31,011 bases of DNA from positions 1-31,011 of the forward strand of contig JAUIEM010000058.1 in the NCBI GenBank assembly GCA_030428695.1. Reading direction: 5' to 3'. Position numbers and translations under genes: made by a program. The notes beneath the pieces are model-generated. The model was not told the DNA's origin. It saw only the letters and a program-made list of their open reading frames with translations, and did no database searches. This DNA is from a bacterium. GTDB taxonomy: Bacteria; Planctomycetota; J058; JAJDCP01. Positions 1 to 7,132 of the stretch are shown one piece after another; position 1 is the stretch's first letter; every line of letters begins with the position of its first letter.

Positions 1-1287
1 TGCCAGCCCCACCTCGAGGCGGTCGAGCACCCCGGTGGCGGCTGGACCTACGCCGCGCTGATGCGCCTCGCCCGCGAGCTCCGCGACCGGCTGGCCGTGC
101 CGCTGCGCGGGATCCCCACCGTCGCGCTCGCCACCAGCGCCGCGCCGGAGCTGATCCCGGTCGCGCTCGCCCTCGACGCCCTCGGCTGCACGGTCGTGCC
201 GATCCCCGCCGAGGCCAGCCCCGAGCAGCAGCTCTGGATGCGGACCGACGGCGGCTGCGGGGCGACGGTCTCGGTCGACGACGGCGCCCCGCGGGTCACG
301 CACCACGGCCGGGCCCGCCGCTGGGCCGGGGCCGGCACGATCACCTACACCTCCGGCAGCACCGGGCGTCCGAAGGGCGTGGTGCTGCCGGTCGGCGTCG
401 AGGAGCCCCTCGCCGCGTCGCTCGATGCGACCCTCGCTGGCGAAGGCCGCGAGCGCGCACTCAGCCTGCTGCCGACGAGCACGCTGATCGAGTGGGTCCA
501 GGCGGTGTACTATCCCCTGACCCGCGGCCACACCCTGGTCTGGGACCGGGAGCGCTTCCCGGCCCTGGTCGGGGGCCCCGTCGACCTGCCCCGGCTGCTC
601 GAGAACGTGCGCTGCGCCGAGCCGAGCTACCTGTTCCTGCCGCCGATCCTGCTCGAAGGACTGCACCGGAGCGGCCTCGCCCGGCGCGGCATGTTCGGTC
701 CGCGGCTGCACTTCATCGGCACCGGCGGCGCGCCCTCCCACACCGCGACGCTGTCCGGACTGCGCGCCCGGGGGCTGCCGGTCTTCGAGGGCTACGGGCT
801 CAGCGAAGCGGGCTCGATCTGCTGTGTCAACCGCCCGCAGGCCCTGCGCCTCGGCAGCGTCGGCCGGCCCTTCCCCCACGTCGAGGTCGAGCGGGCCGAG
901 GACGGCGAGCTGCTCGTGCGCTCCCCCTGCCTGCTGCTCGGCTACACCGACGGCTCCCGGCCGGTCGACGCCCGCGGCTTCCTCGCGACCGGCGACCTCG
1001 GCGAGCTCGACGAGGACGGCTACGTGTGGGTGAGCGGGCGCAAGAAGAGCCTGCTGATCACCGGCTTCGGACGCAACCACGACCCGGACTGGGTGCGCGG
1101 GCTGTTCGAGAGCGCGCCCTCCATCGCCCGCTGTGAGGTCGGTGGGGAAGGGGAGGACGGCCTGCGGCTGCGCCTCTTCGCCGCCGCCGGCGCGAGCCCC
1201 ACGGCCGTCGACCGTGCGAGCCGGAGCATCTGTCGCGCGCTGCCGGGCAGCGCCGCCCCCCGCATCGAGATCGTCAGCGCGAGCTGA
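1..1287 (+). CDS. AMP-binding acyl-adenylate / acyl-CoA synthetase-like enzyme (5' partial)
   Basis: This ANL-superfamily adenylating enzyme would activate a carboxylic acid as acyl-AMP in the cytoplasm. The frame is open from base 1, and GGGWTYAAL just before the first Met (base 61) resembles the N-terminal A1 region, so the start lies upstream of the window. Visible core motifs are YTSGSTGRPKGVV (A3 P-loop), GYGLSEAG (A5), TGDLGELDEDGY (A7) and SGRKKSLLITGFGRN (A8). The chain stops at PRIEIVSAS, just where the A10 motif (PxTxxGK) with the adenylation lysine should follow, so it is C-terminally short for the family. The next gene has its own AGGAG 21 bases downstream. The following heme-oxygenase-fold enzyme and RND exporter suggest a fatty-acid-type substrate. 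The superfamily is certain; the substrate is unknown. Confidence 0.9.
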   Translation, partial: CQPHLEAVEHPGGGWTYAALMRLARELRDRLAVPLRGIPTVALATSAAPELIPVALALDALGCTVVPIPAEASPEQQLWMRTDGGCGATVSVDDGAPRVTHHGRARRWAGAGTITYTSGSTGRPKGVVLPVGVEEPLAASLDATLAGEGRERALSLLPTSTLIEWVQAVYYPLTRGHTLVWDRERFPALVGGPVDLPRLLENVRCAEPSYLFLPPILLEGLHRSGLARRGMFGPRLHFIGTGGAPSHTATLSGLRARGLPVFEGYGLSEAGSICCVNRPQALRLGSVGRPFPHVEVERAEDGELLVRSPCLLLGYTDGSRPVDARGFLATGDLGELDEDGYVWVSGRKKSLLITGFGRNHDPDWVRGLFESAPSIARCEVGGEGEDGLRLRLFAAAGASPTAVDRASRSICRALPGSAAPRIEIVSAS

Positions 1288-1308
1288 GCACACAACAGGA
1301 GAACCCCC

Positions 1309-1980
1309 ATGTCCTTCGCCAAGACCCTCGCCGCCGAGACCGCCGACGCCCGCGCCCGCTTCTTCGGCCTGCCGATGTTCCGCGCCGTCGAGAACGGCGT
1401 CTCGCTGCCCCGCGAGCTGTACGCCGAGTTCCTCGTCTGCGCCCACGCCCACGTCCGCCTGACGACGCCGCTCTACGGCCTGGTGCTGTACCGGCTGATC
1501 GACGCGCCCTTCCGGCTGCGCCAGGGGGTCGTCTACTACATCGAGGAGGAGTTCGGCCACGAGCGCTGGATCGAGGCCGACCTCGAGGCGCTCGGCTACG
1601 GTCCGGAGCGGCTGCGCGAGGTGCCCGCCGCGGCCCGGAAGTTCGCGGACTACCTCAAGCAGGTCGCCGTCGAGGCCGACCCGCTCGCCCTGCTCGGCAT
1701 GTCCTACATCCTCGAGACCCAGAGCGTGCGCCTCGCCCACGCCGCCGCCCAGCTGCTGCGCGAGACGGCGGGCGCCTCCGGGGCCCTGCGCTACCTGACC
1801 AGCCACGGCACCCTCGACATCGAGCACACCGCGCGCCTCGAGGCCCTGCTCGACACGATCGAGGACTTCGCCAGCCAGGAGGCGATCATCGCCTGCGCCC
1901 AGCGGACCTGCGCGCTGTACGGCGGCATCTTCGAGCACCTGCATCGGCGCCTGCTCGCGCTCGAGGAGGTGCCGGCATGA
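1309..1980 (+). CDS. Heme-oxygenase-fold (TenA/PqqC-like) putative diiron enzyme
   Basis: This 223-residue all-helical protein looks like the family annotated as iron-containing redox enzymes (Haem_oxygenas_2 / TENA_THI-4). Relatives such as UndA and SznF use two irons to oxidise carboxylates or amines. Visible candidate ligands are the AHAH stretch (His46/His48), E81-F-G-H84 (the ExxH of the second core helix), E136 in YILETQS, and H166xxxD170xxH173, the same HxxxDxxH pattern that holds iron in SznF. Spacings are close to UndA (ExxH, +52 to a Glu, then the D/H pair), but the first-helix Glu appears replaced by His. AGGAG lies 7 bases before the ATG. Its stop overlaps the RND gene (ATGA). With the adenylating enzyme upstream it could act on an activated acyl chain. 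Fold likely; reaction inferred. Confidence 0.75.
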   Translation: MSFAKTLAAETADARARFFGLPMFRAVENGVSLPRELYAEFLVCAHAHVRLTTPLYGLVLYRLIDAPFRLRQGVVYYIEEEFGHERWIEADLEALGYGPERLREVPAAARKFADYLKQVAVEADPLALLGMSYILETQSVRLAHAAAQLLRETAGASGALRYLTSHGTLDIEHTARLEALLDTIEDFASQEAIIACAQRTCALYGGIFEHLHRRLLALEEVPA

Positions 1981-4157
1981 GAGCGCCCACCCTGGTAGCG
2001 GGCGGCGCCGCGCTGGTGCTGACGATCTGCCTGATCGGGAACCTGCGCCCCGAGCCGGACCCGCGCGAGCCCTTCGAGCTGGCGGGCGATCCGACCTGGG
2101 AGGCCTCGCGCTGCATCGCCGAGAGCTTCGCGCCGCGGCCGGTGCGCTTTCCGGTCTTCCACTTCCCGCAACAGGGCGACAACGCGCTGACCCCCGCGGT
2201 GCTGCGGGAGGCCCTGGAGAACGGGCGCCGGATGCGCGCCGATCCGTCCTGCGCCGCGGCCCTGCTGCCTCCGGAGGAGGTGCCGGTGCCGTGGCTCGGC
2301 CTGCCCGAGCTGATCGCCCTGCAGGCAGGCGGGAGCATCCCCGAGGGGCCGGCCCTGCAGGCCCTGCTCGACGGGCTGTTCGCCGTCGAGAAGGACGGCC
2401 GCCATCCGCTGCGCGAGCTGGTCTCGCCGGACCTCGAGCGGACGCCGCAGGGCTGGCGGGCCCGCGGCCTGGTCAGCGAGCTGCAGCTCGCCCCGCGGGA
2501 GGTGGACGAAGACCTCGAGCTCGCCCTGCAGGCGCGCTTCGGGGAAGCTCCCGAAGCCGCCCGGGCGATGAGCTTCGCCGGCCTGCAGCACGCGATCGCC
2601 GGGCAGATCGCCGAGACCTCGCCGCTGATCGGCCTCGCGGTGCTCGTGATGCTGGTCGTGCTCGGCCTGTACTTCCGGAACCCGCGGGACGTCGCCGCGG
2701 CCGGCGCCGGGCTGATGCTGTTGATGGGTGCCCTGAGCGGCCTGCGCAAGCTGCTCGGCTTCGCCGAGACCCAGCTCAGCGCGATGCTGCCGATCCTGCT
2801 GCTCGCCCTCGGGGTCGACATCGCGATCCACAGCCTGCAGCGCCTGCGGGCGACCCGGAGCGCCGGCGGGAACGCGTACCTGCGGGCCCTGCGCGGCCTC
2901 GCTCCGGCGCTGCTGGTCACGACCGCGACCTCCGCGATCGCCTTCGGCTCGAACGGCGTCGCCCGCATCGCCGACCTCCGCGAGTGGGGCGTGCTCGCCG
3001 CCCTCGGCATGGGGCTGAGCTACCTCGCCCTCGGGGTCGTCACCCCGGCCCTGCGGATGCTGATGCGCCCGGCGCCACGCTCGAGCGCGCGCAGCTCCCG
3101 TCTGGTCCGCACGCCCTTCGCCGCCCGCCATCCGCGGCTGGTGCTCGCGGCCGCGGTCGTGCTTCTCGCCGGCGCGGCGAGCTTCCTCGGCAACCTCGAG
3201 AGCGGCTTCGACGTCGAGGACTTCCTCGCCGCCGACCTGCCCTACGTCCAGACGGTGCAGCGGGTCGCCGAGGTCTTCCCGAACAGCGGCGAGCCCGCCG
3301 AGCTGCTCGTCCACGGCGTCCTCGACGGGGCGGAGGCGCGGACGGCCCTCAAAGCCCTCGGCGCGCGCCTGGTCGAGGAAGGCCTGGCCTGGCCGAAGGA
3401 GATGGCGGCGGCGCTCGCGGCCCTCGGCGACGAGGGGCCCTCGCCCTGGGTGCTACGGGCGGGCGGCCACACCGTCGGCCTGCGGCTGCCGGTGTTCGTG
3501 TACGAGGCGGGGGTGTGGAGCAGCATCGCCGCCGCGAAGGAGCGGCTCGAGGCCTGCACGGCCACCCTGGACGGGGTCGAGGGCATCGACTCCCGGGCGC
3601 TGACCGGCGCGCCGCTCTTGCGCTACGCCTACGTCAACGCGTTGACGCGCACGGTGCGCGCGGGCATCCCCCTGACCCTGGTGCTGTGCTTCGGCCTCGC
3701 CCTGCTGGTCTTCCGCGAGCTGCGCCTGGCGCTGCTGGCCCTCGCCCCGGTGCTCGCGGTCAGCGTCTGCCTGCAGGCCGGCATGGTGCTGTTCGGCTTC
3801 CGGCTCAACCTGGTCACCGTGCAGGTCGTCGCCCTCGCCATCGGCCTCGGCGGGGACTACATGCTGCACTACCTGATGCGCTTCCGGCAGCTCGAGCGCG
3901 CCCGGCCGCGGCGCCCGATCGACGCGCTGCTCGCCGAGACCCACGCCGAGACCGGCTGGGCGCTGGCGGGCTCGGCGGCTTCGACCCTGCTCGGCTTCGC
4001 CCTGCTGGGCTTCGCGCCGATGCCGCTGTTCGCGAGCTTCGGGAAGATCCAGAGCCTGATGGTGGTGCTCAGTCTCGGCGCGGCCCTGCTGCTCCTGCCC
4101 GCGGCCCTGCGGCTGAGCTTCCGCTCCGCTCCCCGCCCGCTGGCCGTCGCCTCCTGA
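1977..4157 (+). CDS. MMPL/RND-superfamily exporter
   Basis: This 726-residue inner-membrane protein has the internally duplicated RND topology: a first transmembrane helix at residues 5-23, a periplasmic loop of about 190 residues, five more helices, then a second helix-loop-five-helix half starting near residue 385. The fourth helix of each half carries the family's charged signature: GVDIAIH near residue 279 and GLGGDYMLH near residue 624, the proton-relay region. Members move lipids, hopanoids or other hydrophobic products using the proton gradient. The ATG overlaps the preceding stop by 4 bases, so it is translationally coupled to the diiron-enzyme gene and probably exports that pathway's product. 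A hopanoid-type (HpnN) role was considered, but no hopanoid genes are visible. The 3' end overlaps the convergent FAD gene by 89 bases. Confidence 0.9.
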   Translation: MRAPTLVAGGAALVLTICLIGNLRPEPDPREPFELAGDPTWEASRCIAESFAPRPVRFPVFHFPQQGDNALTPAVLREALENGRRMRADPSCAAALLPPEEVPVPWLGLPELIALQAGGSIPEGPALQALLDGLFAVEKDGRHPLRELVSPDLERTPQGWRARGLVSELQLAPREVDEDLELALQARFGEAPEAARAMSFAGLQHAIAGQIAETSPLIGLAVLVMLVVLGLYFRNPRDVAAAGAGLMLLMGALSGLRKLLGFAETQLSAMLPILLLALGVDIAIHSLQRLRATRSAGGNAYLRALRGLAPALLVTTATSAIAFGSNGVARIADLREWGVLAALGMGLSYLALGVVTPALRMLMRPAPRSSARSSRLVRTPFAARHPRLVLAAAVVLLAGAASFLGNLESGFDVEDFLAADLPYVQTVQRVAEVFPNSGEPAELLVHGVLDGAEARTALKALGARLVEEGLAWPKEMAAALAALGDEGPSPWVLRAGGHTVGLRLPVFVYEAGVWSSIAAAKERLEACTATLDGVEGIDSRALTGAPLLRYAYVNALTRTVRAGIPLTLVLCFGLALLVFRELRLALLALAPVLAVSVCLQAGMVLFGFRLNLVTVQVVALAIGLGGDYMLHYLMRFRQLERARPRRPIDALLAETHAETGWALAGSAASTLLGFALLGFAPMPLFASFGKIQSLMVVLSLGAALLLLPAALRLSFRSAPRPLAVAS

Positions 4158-5487
4158 GCCACTCGGCGAGGCGCCGGCCCTGCTCGAGCCAGTCGTGCAC
4201 GTGGCCGTAGACGAAGCCGGCGTTGCGGCCGACCAGGTGCAGGTTCTCCAGCCGGGCCAGCCCCCGTCGCAGGCGCTCGCGCAGCGCCCCGCTGCCGCGC
4301 TCGAGCACCGGGTAGGCGCGGGGCAGGCGGTGCAGGCGGCTGCCGAGCAGCTCCTCCGGCCGCACCAGCCCCCAGGCCTCGAGCTCCGGCAGCACGCGCG
4401 CCCGGACTTCCTCCTCCTCCGCCGTCCACAGTCCGTCGCCGTCTCCGCAGGGGAGCTCGACGACCAGCGCCGTCTGCGTCGGCGGCGCGAGGCTCGCGCA
4501 GCGGTTCTTCGGCTCGACCACCCGGGTGAAGGGCAGGGCCGGGTCGGGGAAGTAGAGGCTGGCGTCGGGTCCGACCCGGGGCCGGTCGAGGAACAGCGCG
4601 AGCAGCACCAGATGGCGGAAGCGCAGCCCCGCAGCGAGGCTCTGCAGCGCGGGCAGCGGCGGATCGAGCCGGGCGAGCAGCCCCGGCAGCGGCAGGCTGC
4701 TCGCGACCTCGCGCACCGGCTCTTTGCGGCCACCGACCTCGACCGCGCGGATGCGCCGCCCGTCGTGGAGCAGGCGCTGGACCGGGGCAGAGAGGGCGAT
4801 GCGGGAGGAACCGATCGCGTCCGCCAGGCGCTCGCTCAGCGCGCCGAAGCCGCCGCGGGGGTAGAGGAAGCGGCCGTCGAGGTGGCGCGGAGCCAGGCCG
4901 AGCAGCCCGCGCAGCGCCCCGCGCAGGTCGAGGCCGCGCAGCCGCCCGCCGGCGACCTCCGGCGCGAGGCGGGTGGCCGGCAGACCCCAGAGCTTCTCGC
5001 TGTAGTCGAGCAGCAGGAAGCGCGCCAGGCTCGGGCCGTAGCGGGCGGTCGCGAGGGCGGCGAAGCTGTCCGGCGGCGCCCCCCACGACTTCCCCGCCCG
5101 CGCCGCCAGCACCTCGCCGAGGGCGCGCAGGCTCAGCCCCGGGCCGAGGACGGACCACATCTCGCGCAGCCGCGGAGGGAAGCGCAGGCGCCGTCCGCGC
5201 CACAGCACGCGGCTCGGCGCGTCGACCGGATGCAGCAGGTCGCCGGCGAGCTCGTCGACCAGGGCCGCGACCGCGGGCGATGGCCGGTGCAGGCGGTGGG
5301 CCCCGGAGTCGTAACGGAAGGGCCCGGCCGCGAAGGTCACCGCGTTGCCCCCGACCCGCTCCCGCGCCTCGAGCAGCCGCACCGACAGGCCGGCCCGCCG
5401 CGCCCACACCCCGCAGGCGAGGCCCGCCGGTCCGGCGCCGAGCACGGTCAGCTCCGGGATGTGATCTTCCCCGTCAGGCGTTGGCAT
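4069..5487 (-). CDS. FAD-dependent amine-oxidoreductase-like protein (protoporphyrinogen oxidase / UDP-galactopyranose mutase-like)
   Basis: The 472-residue protein starts with a dinucleotide-binding Rossmann motif, GAGPAG at residues 17-22, followed by the acidic ribose-binding end of strand 2 (LLEARERVGG). YSEKLWGLP at 162-170 and a C-terminal VGRNAGFVYGHVHD segment are typical of the flavin oxidoreductase group that includes HemY-like, desaturase-like and UDP-galactopyranose mutase-like enzymes. The substrate cannot be read from the sequence. A soluble cytoplasmic location is likely, since no signal peptide is seen. It is convergent with the RND exporter and divergent from the DUF4266 operon; the 134-base divergent gap holds a palindromic operator-like array. 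The last 30 or so residues are Gly/Ala/Arg-rich and lie over the RND 3' end. No good Shine-Dalgarno precedes the ATG, so the exact start is less certain. Confidence 0.85.
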   Translation of the reverse strand: MPTPDGEDHIPELTVLGAGPAGLACGVWARRAGLSVRLLEARERVGGNAVTFAAGPFRYDSGAHRLHRPSPAVAALVDELAGDLLHPVDAPSRVLWRGRRLRFPPRLREMWSVLGPGLSLRALGEVLAARAGKSWGAPPDSFAALATARYGPSLARFLLLDYSEKLWGLPATRLAPEVAGGRLRGLDLRGALRGLLGLAPRHLDGRFLYPRGGFGALSERLADAIGSSRIALSAPVQRLLHDGRRIRAVEVGGRKEPVREVASSLPLPGLLARLDPPLPALQSLAAGLRFRHLVLLALFLDRPRVGPDASLYFPDPALPFTRVVEPKNRCASLAPPTQTALVVELPCGDGDGLWTAEEEEVRARVLPELEAWGLVRPEELLGSRLHRLPRAYPVLERGSGALRERLRRGLARLENLHLVGRNAGFVYGHVHDWLEQGRRLAEWLRRRRPAGGERSGSSAAGPRAGAAGPRRD

Positions 5488-5488
5488 T

Positions 5489-5518
5489 CTTACAACCCGC
5501 GCTTTGTAAGTCTTACAA
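5489..5518. promoter_or_regulatory. Palindromic operator array, probable activator-binding site (UAS)
   Basis: Three copies of the 7-mer CTTACAA/TTGTAAG occur in 30 bases: 5489-5495 (forward), 5504-5510 (reverse) and 5512-5518 (forward). The last two form a perfect 15-base palindrome, TTGTAAG-T-CTTACAA. Its centre is at about -86 from the start predicted by the sigma-54 promoter at 5571, the usual distance for an enhancer-binding activator. It is also directly upstream of the minus-strand FAD gene (ATG at 5487), so it could control both directions. Assignment to the activator encoded at 8776-10128 is inferred from position and shared operon. Confidence 0.7.
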
Positions 5519-5570
5519 CTGTTGCCCGTCCGGTTCCCGCGAAGCGGCCTTTCAGGCGGATCTCCAGGAC

Positions 5571-5586
5571 TGGCACAGGACCTGCA
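5571..5586 (+). promoter_or_regulatory. Sigma-54 (RpoN) -24/-12 promoter
   Basis: TGGCAC-AGGAC-CTGCA matches the sigma-54 consensus TGGCAC-N5-TTGCA with one mismatch. The invariant GG (5572-5573) and GC (5584-5585) are separated by exactly 10 bases. The predicted start is near 5597, giving a leader of about 25 bases that contains GGAGG (5610-5614) seven bases before the ATG at 5622. The operon it would drive encodes a GAFTGA-bearing sigma-54 activator, which supports the call. Confidence 0.8.
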
Positions 5587-5621
5587 ACAGGCACGCCGAG
5601 AACCACCTCGGAGGATAGCCG

Positions 5622-5825
5622 ATGCGACGTTTCCTGTGCTTGCTGCTCCTGGTGCTCGGTGGCTGTGCCGCCGTGCCCTTCAACGAGCGTGAACGGGTGA
5701 GCAGCCCGCTGATGGGCTCGGCCAGGGGCAGCATGACCCACTTCCAGCAGAAGATCTTCTACTCGCGCGAAGGCGCGGCCGGCGGCATCGGCGAGAGCGC
5801 GGGAGGCGGCTGCGGATGCTACTGA
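5622..5825 (+). CDS. DUF4266-type small lipoprotein
   Basis: This 67-residue protein has a short basic-hydrophobic signal peptide and a lipobox LGGC (lipidated Cys15), so the mature product is a lipoprotein of about 53 residues. The C-terminal half (SREG, then GGIGESAGGGCGCY) matches my recollection of the DUF4266 family, whose members end in a Gly-rich stretch with a Cys-x-Cys pair. Here the cysteines are residues 64 and 66. Function is unknown; the paired cysteines beside a redoxin gene suggest metal binding or a redox or modification target, which is inference. It is the first gene after the sigma-54 promoter, with GGAGG seven bases upstream. Its stop overlaps the next ATG by 10 bases, as expected for coupling to the DUF3570 gene. 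Confidence 0.85.
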   Translation: MRRFLCLLLLVLGGCAAVPFNERERVSSPLMGSARGSMTHFQQKIFYSREGAAGGIGESAGGGCGCY

Positions 5826-7132
5826 GACGCGCACGCGGGCTGCGCTCGCTGCGAAGGAGCAGGCCTCTTCCCGCGGAACGGCGGGAGGGGGTAAACCCCT
5901 CCCGTACCAGGTGCGGTGTGGCCTCTGAGACCGGGGCAGGAACCACGCCCGGTTCCGAGGTAGGGGCGGGGTTTACCCCCGCCCGTCCGGGCGCGTGCAG
6001 TCCCCTGGTCCGCAGTCTCCTGCTGCTGTTGCTCAGCCTCGGCGCCTTCGCCCAGGAGGGCAGCTTCATCGACCTGCGCTTCGGTGTCTACAAACAGGAC
6101 GATGGCGGCGGCAACGAGTGGCTGGACGAGGACGAGACGATCATCGAGCCGATCGTCCTCGCGCGCTGGCAGATCGACGAATCCTGGGGCCTGAACCTCG
6201 GCTACTACTACGACTTCGTCTCCTCGGCCTCGATCGAGCGGCTCAGCGAGACCGACGGCCAGTCCGGCGCCTCGCGGGACAACTACAACGGCGGCTACAT
6301 CGGCGCGGACTACGCCTGGGGCGAGAACCAGATCGCGCTGACCCTGAGCGGCTCCTTCGAGTACGACTACATGTCGACCGGGGTCGGCCTGTCCTACGCC
6401 CGCTGGCTCAACGAACGCCAGACGCGGGTGCGGCTGTCCGGCCAGGCCTTCTTCGACAGCGTCGACGTGATCCGCTTCGACGGCAGCGAGGAGGGCAGCG
6501 ACGATCGCACGACCTTCTCCCTCGGCCTCAGCCTCGAGCACATCCTGACGCCGACGATCACGGTCAGCGGAGGCTACACCTTCGCCTACCAGAGCGGCTT
6601 CCTCGAGAGCAGTATCAACCGGGTGCTCGTCCGCAGTCCCTTCTCCCTCCCGACCGTCCCGGTCGGCGCCGACCGGCCCTTCCGGGGCTTCGAGGCGAGC
6701 GAGGAGCTGCCCGACACCCGGCTGCGCAACGCCTTCCACGCCCGCATCGACAAGTACCTGGACTGGGAGGAGTTCCCGGACAGCTCGGTCGGCCTCGGCA
6801 CGCGCTTCTACATCGACGACTGGGGCATCATGGCCTGGGACGTCGAGCCGCGCTGGCGCCAGTGGCTGGTGGAAGAGACGCTGATGCTCGAGCTGCGCTA
6901 CCGCTTCTACACGCAGTCCGAGGCGGACGACTACGAGGAGGTGTTCGACAGCCTGACCGCCGACCGCACCTCCGACCCGGACCTCGCGGCCTTCGTGTCG
7001 AACACCCTCGGCACGACCCTGACCTGGAACATCACCGAGAACATGACCTTCGACCTCACCTTCGACGTGATGGTGCGGGACGACGATCTCAACGCCTATT
7101 GGGGGAGCATCGGATGGAACTTCCGCTTCTGA
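5816..7132 (+). CDS. DUF3570-type outer-membrane beta-barrel protein
   Basis: From about residue 80 this is an alternating aromatic/polar beta-barrel protein ending in WNFRF, the terminal Phe expected for outer-membrane insertion. The style fits DUF3570, a family I recall sitting beside DUF4266 and ApbE genes. The signal peptide core (VRSLLLLLLSLGAFAQ) lies at residues 65-80 because a pair of palindromic repeats fills codons 23-57; the ATG at 5816, overlapping the DUF4266 stop, is the only ATG in frame before the signal core. A GTG near 5918 is an alternative. Residues 147-153 read DGQSGAS, fitting the Dxx[S/T]GA[S/T] consensus of ApbE flavinylation sites, with Ser153 as the candidate acceptor. 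The stop overlaps the redoxin start by 19 bases. Confidence 0.8.
   Translation: MLLRRARGLRSLRRSRPLPAERREGVNPSRTRCGVASETGAGTTPGSEVGAGFTPARPGACSPLVRSLLLLLLSLGAFAQEGSFIDLRFGVYKQDDGGGNEWLDEDETIIEPIVLARWQIDESWGLNLGYYYDFVSSASIERLSETDGQSGASRDNYNGGYIGADYAWGENQIALTLSGSFEYDYMSTGVGLSYARWLNERQTRVRLSGQAFFDSVDVIRFDGSEEGSDDRTTFSLGLSLEHILTPTITVSGGYTFAYQSGFLESSINRVLVRSPFSLPTVPVGADRPFRGFEASEELPDTRLRNAFHARIDKYLDWEEFPDSSVGLGTRFYIDDWGIMAWDVEPRWRQWLVEETLMLELRYRFYTQSEADDYEEVFDSLTADRTSDPDLAAFVSNTLGTTLTWNITENMTFDLTFDVMVRDDDLNAYWGSIGWNFRF
5881..5985. repeat. Inverted pair of REP-like palindromes
   Basis: Two hairpins lie in the 5' part of the DUF3570 frame: CGGGAGGGG-GTAAA-CCCCTCCCG (5882-5904, 9-base arms) and GGGCGGGG-TTTAC-CCCCGCCC (5964-5984, 8-base arms). 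Their loops are reverse complements, so the two units face each other like a BIME-type pair, with a third small GGAACC/GGTTCC palindrome between them. Translated, they give the GVNPSR / GAGFTPAR stretches that repeats of this type commonly leave in gene predictions. They probably inserted into or just before the signal-peptide region without breaking the frame. Confidence 0.75.

Noticed and set aside
1791..3314. Long minus-strand frame opposite the diiron-enzyme and RND genes
   Set aside because: Low-complexity Gly/Glu/Arg/Gln-rich mirror of the RND gene, with no start signal or domain.
1977..5487. Hopanoid pathway reading (HpnN-like exporter plus HpnE-like desaturase)
   Set aside because: The RND and FAD genes are on opposite strands, and no squalene or hopene cyclase gene or other hopanoid gene is present.
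4195..5700. 501-codon plus-strand frame opposite the FAD oxidoreductase
   Set aside because: Antisense shadow of a gene with a clear Rossmann motif; no protein character of its own.
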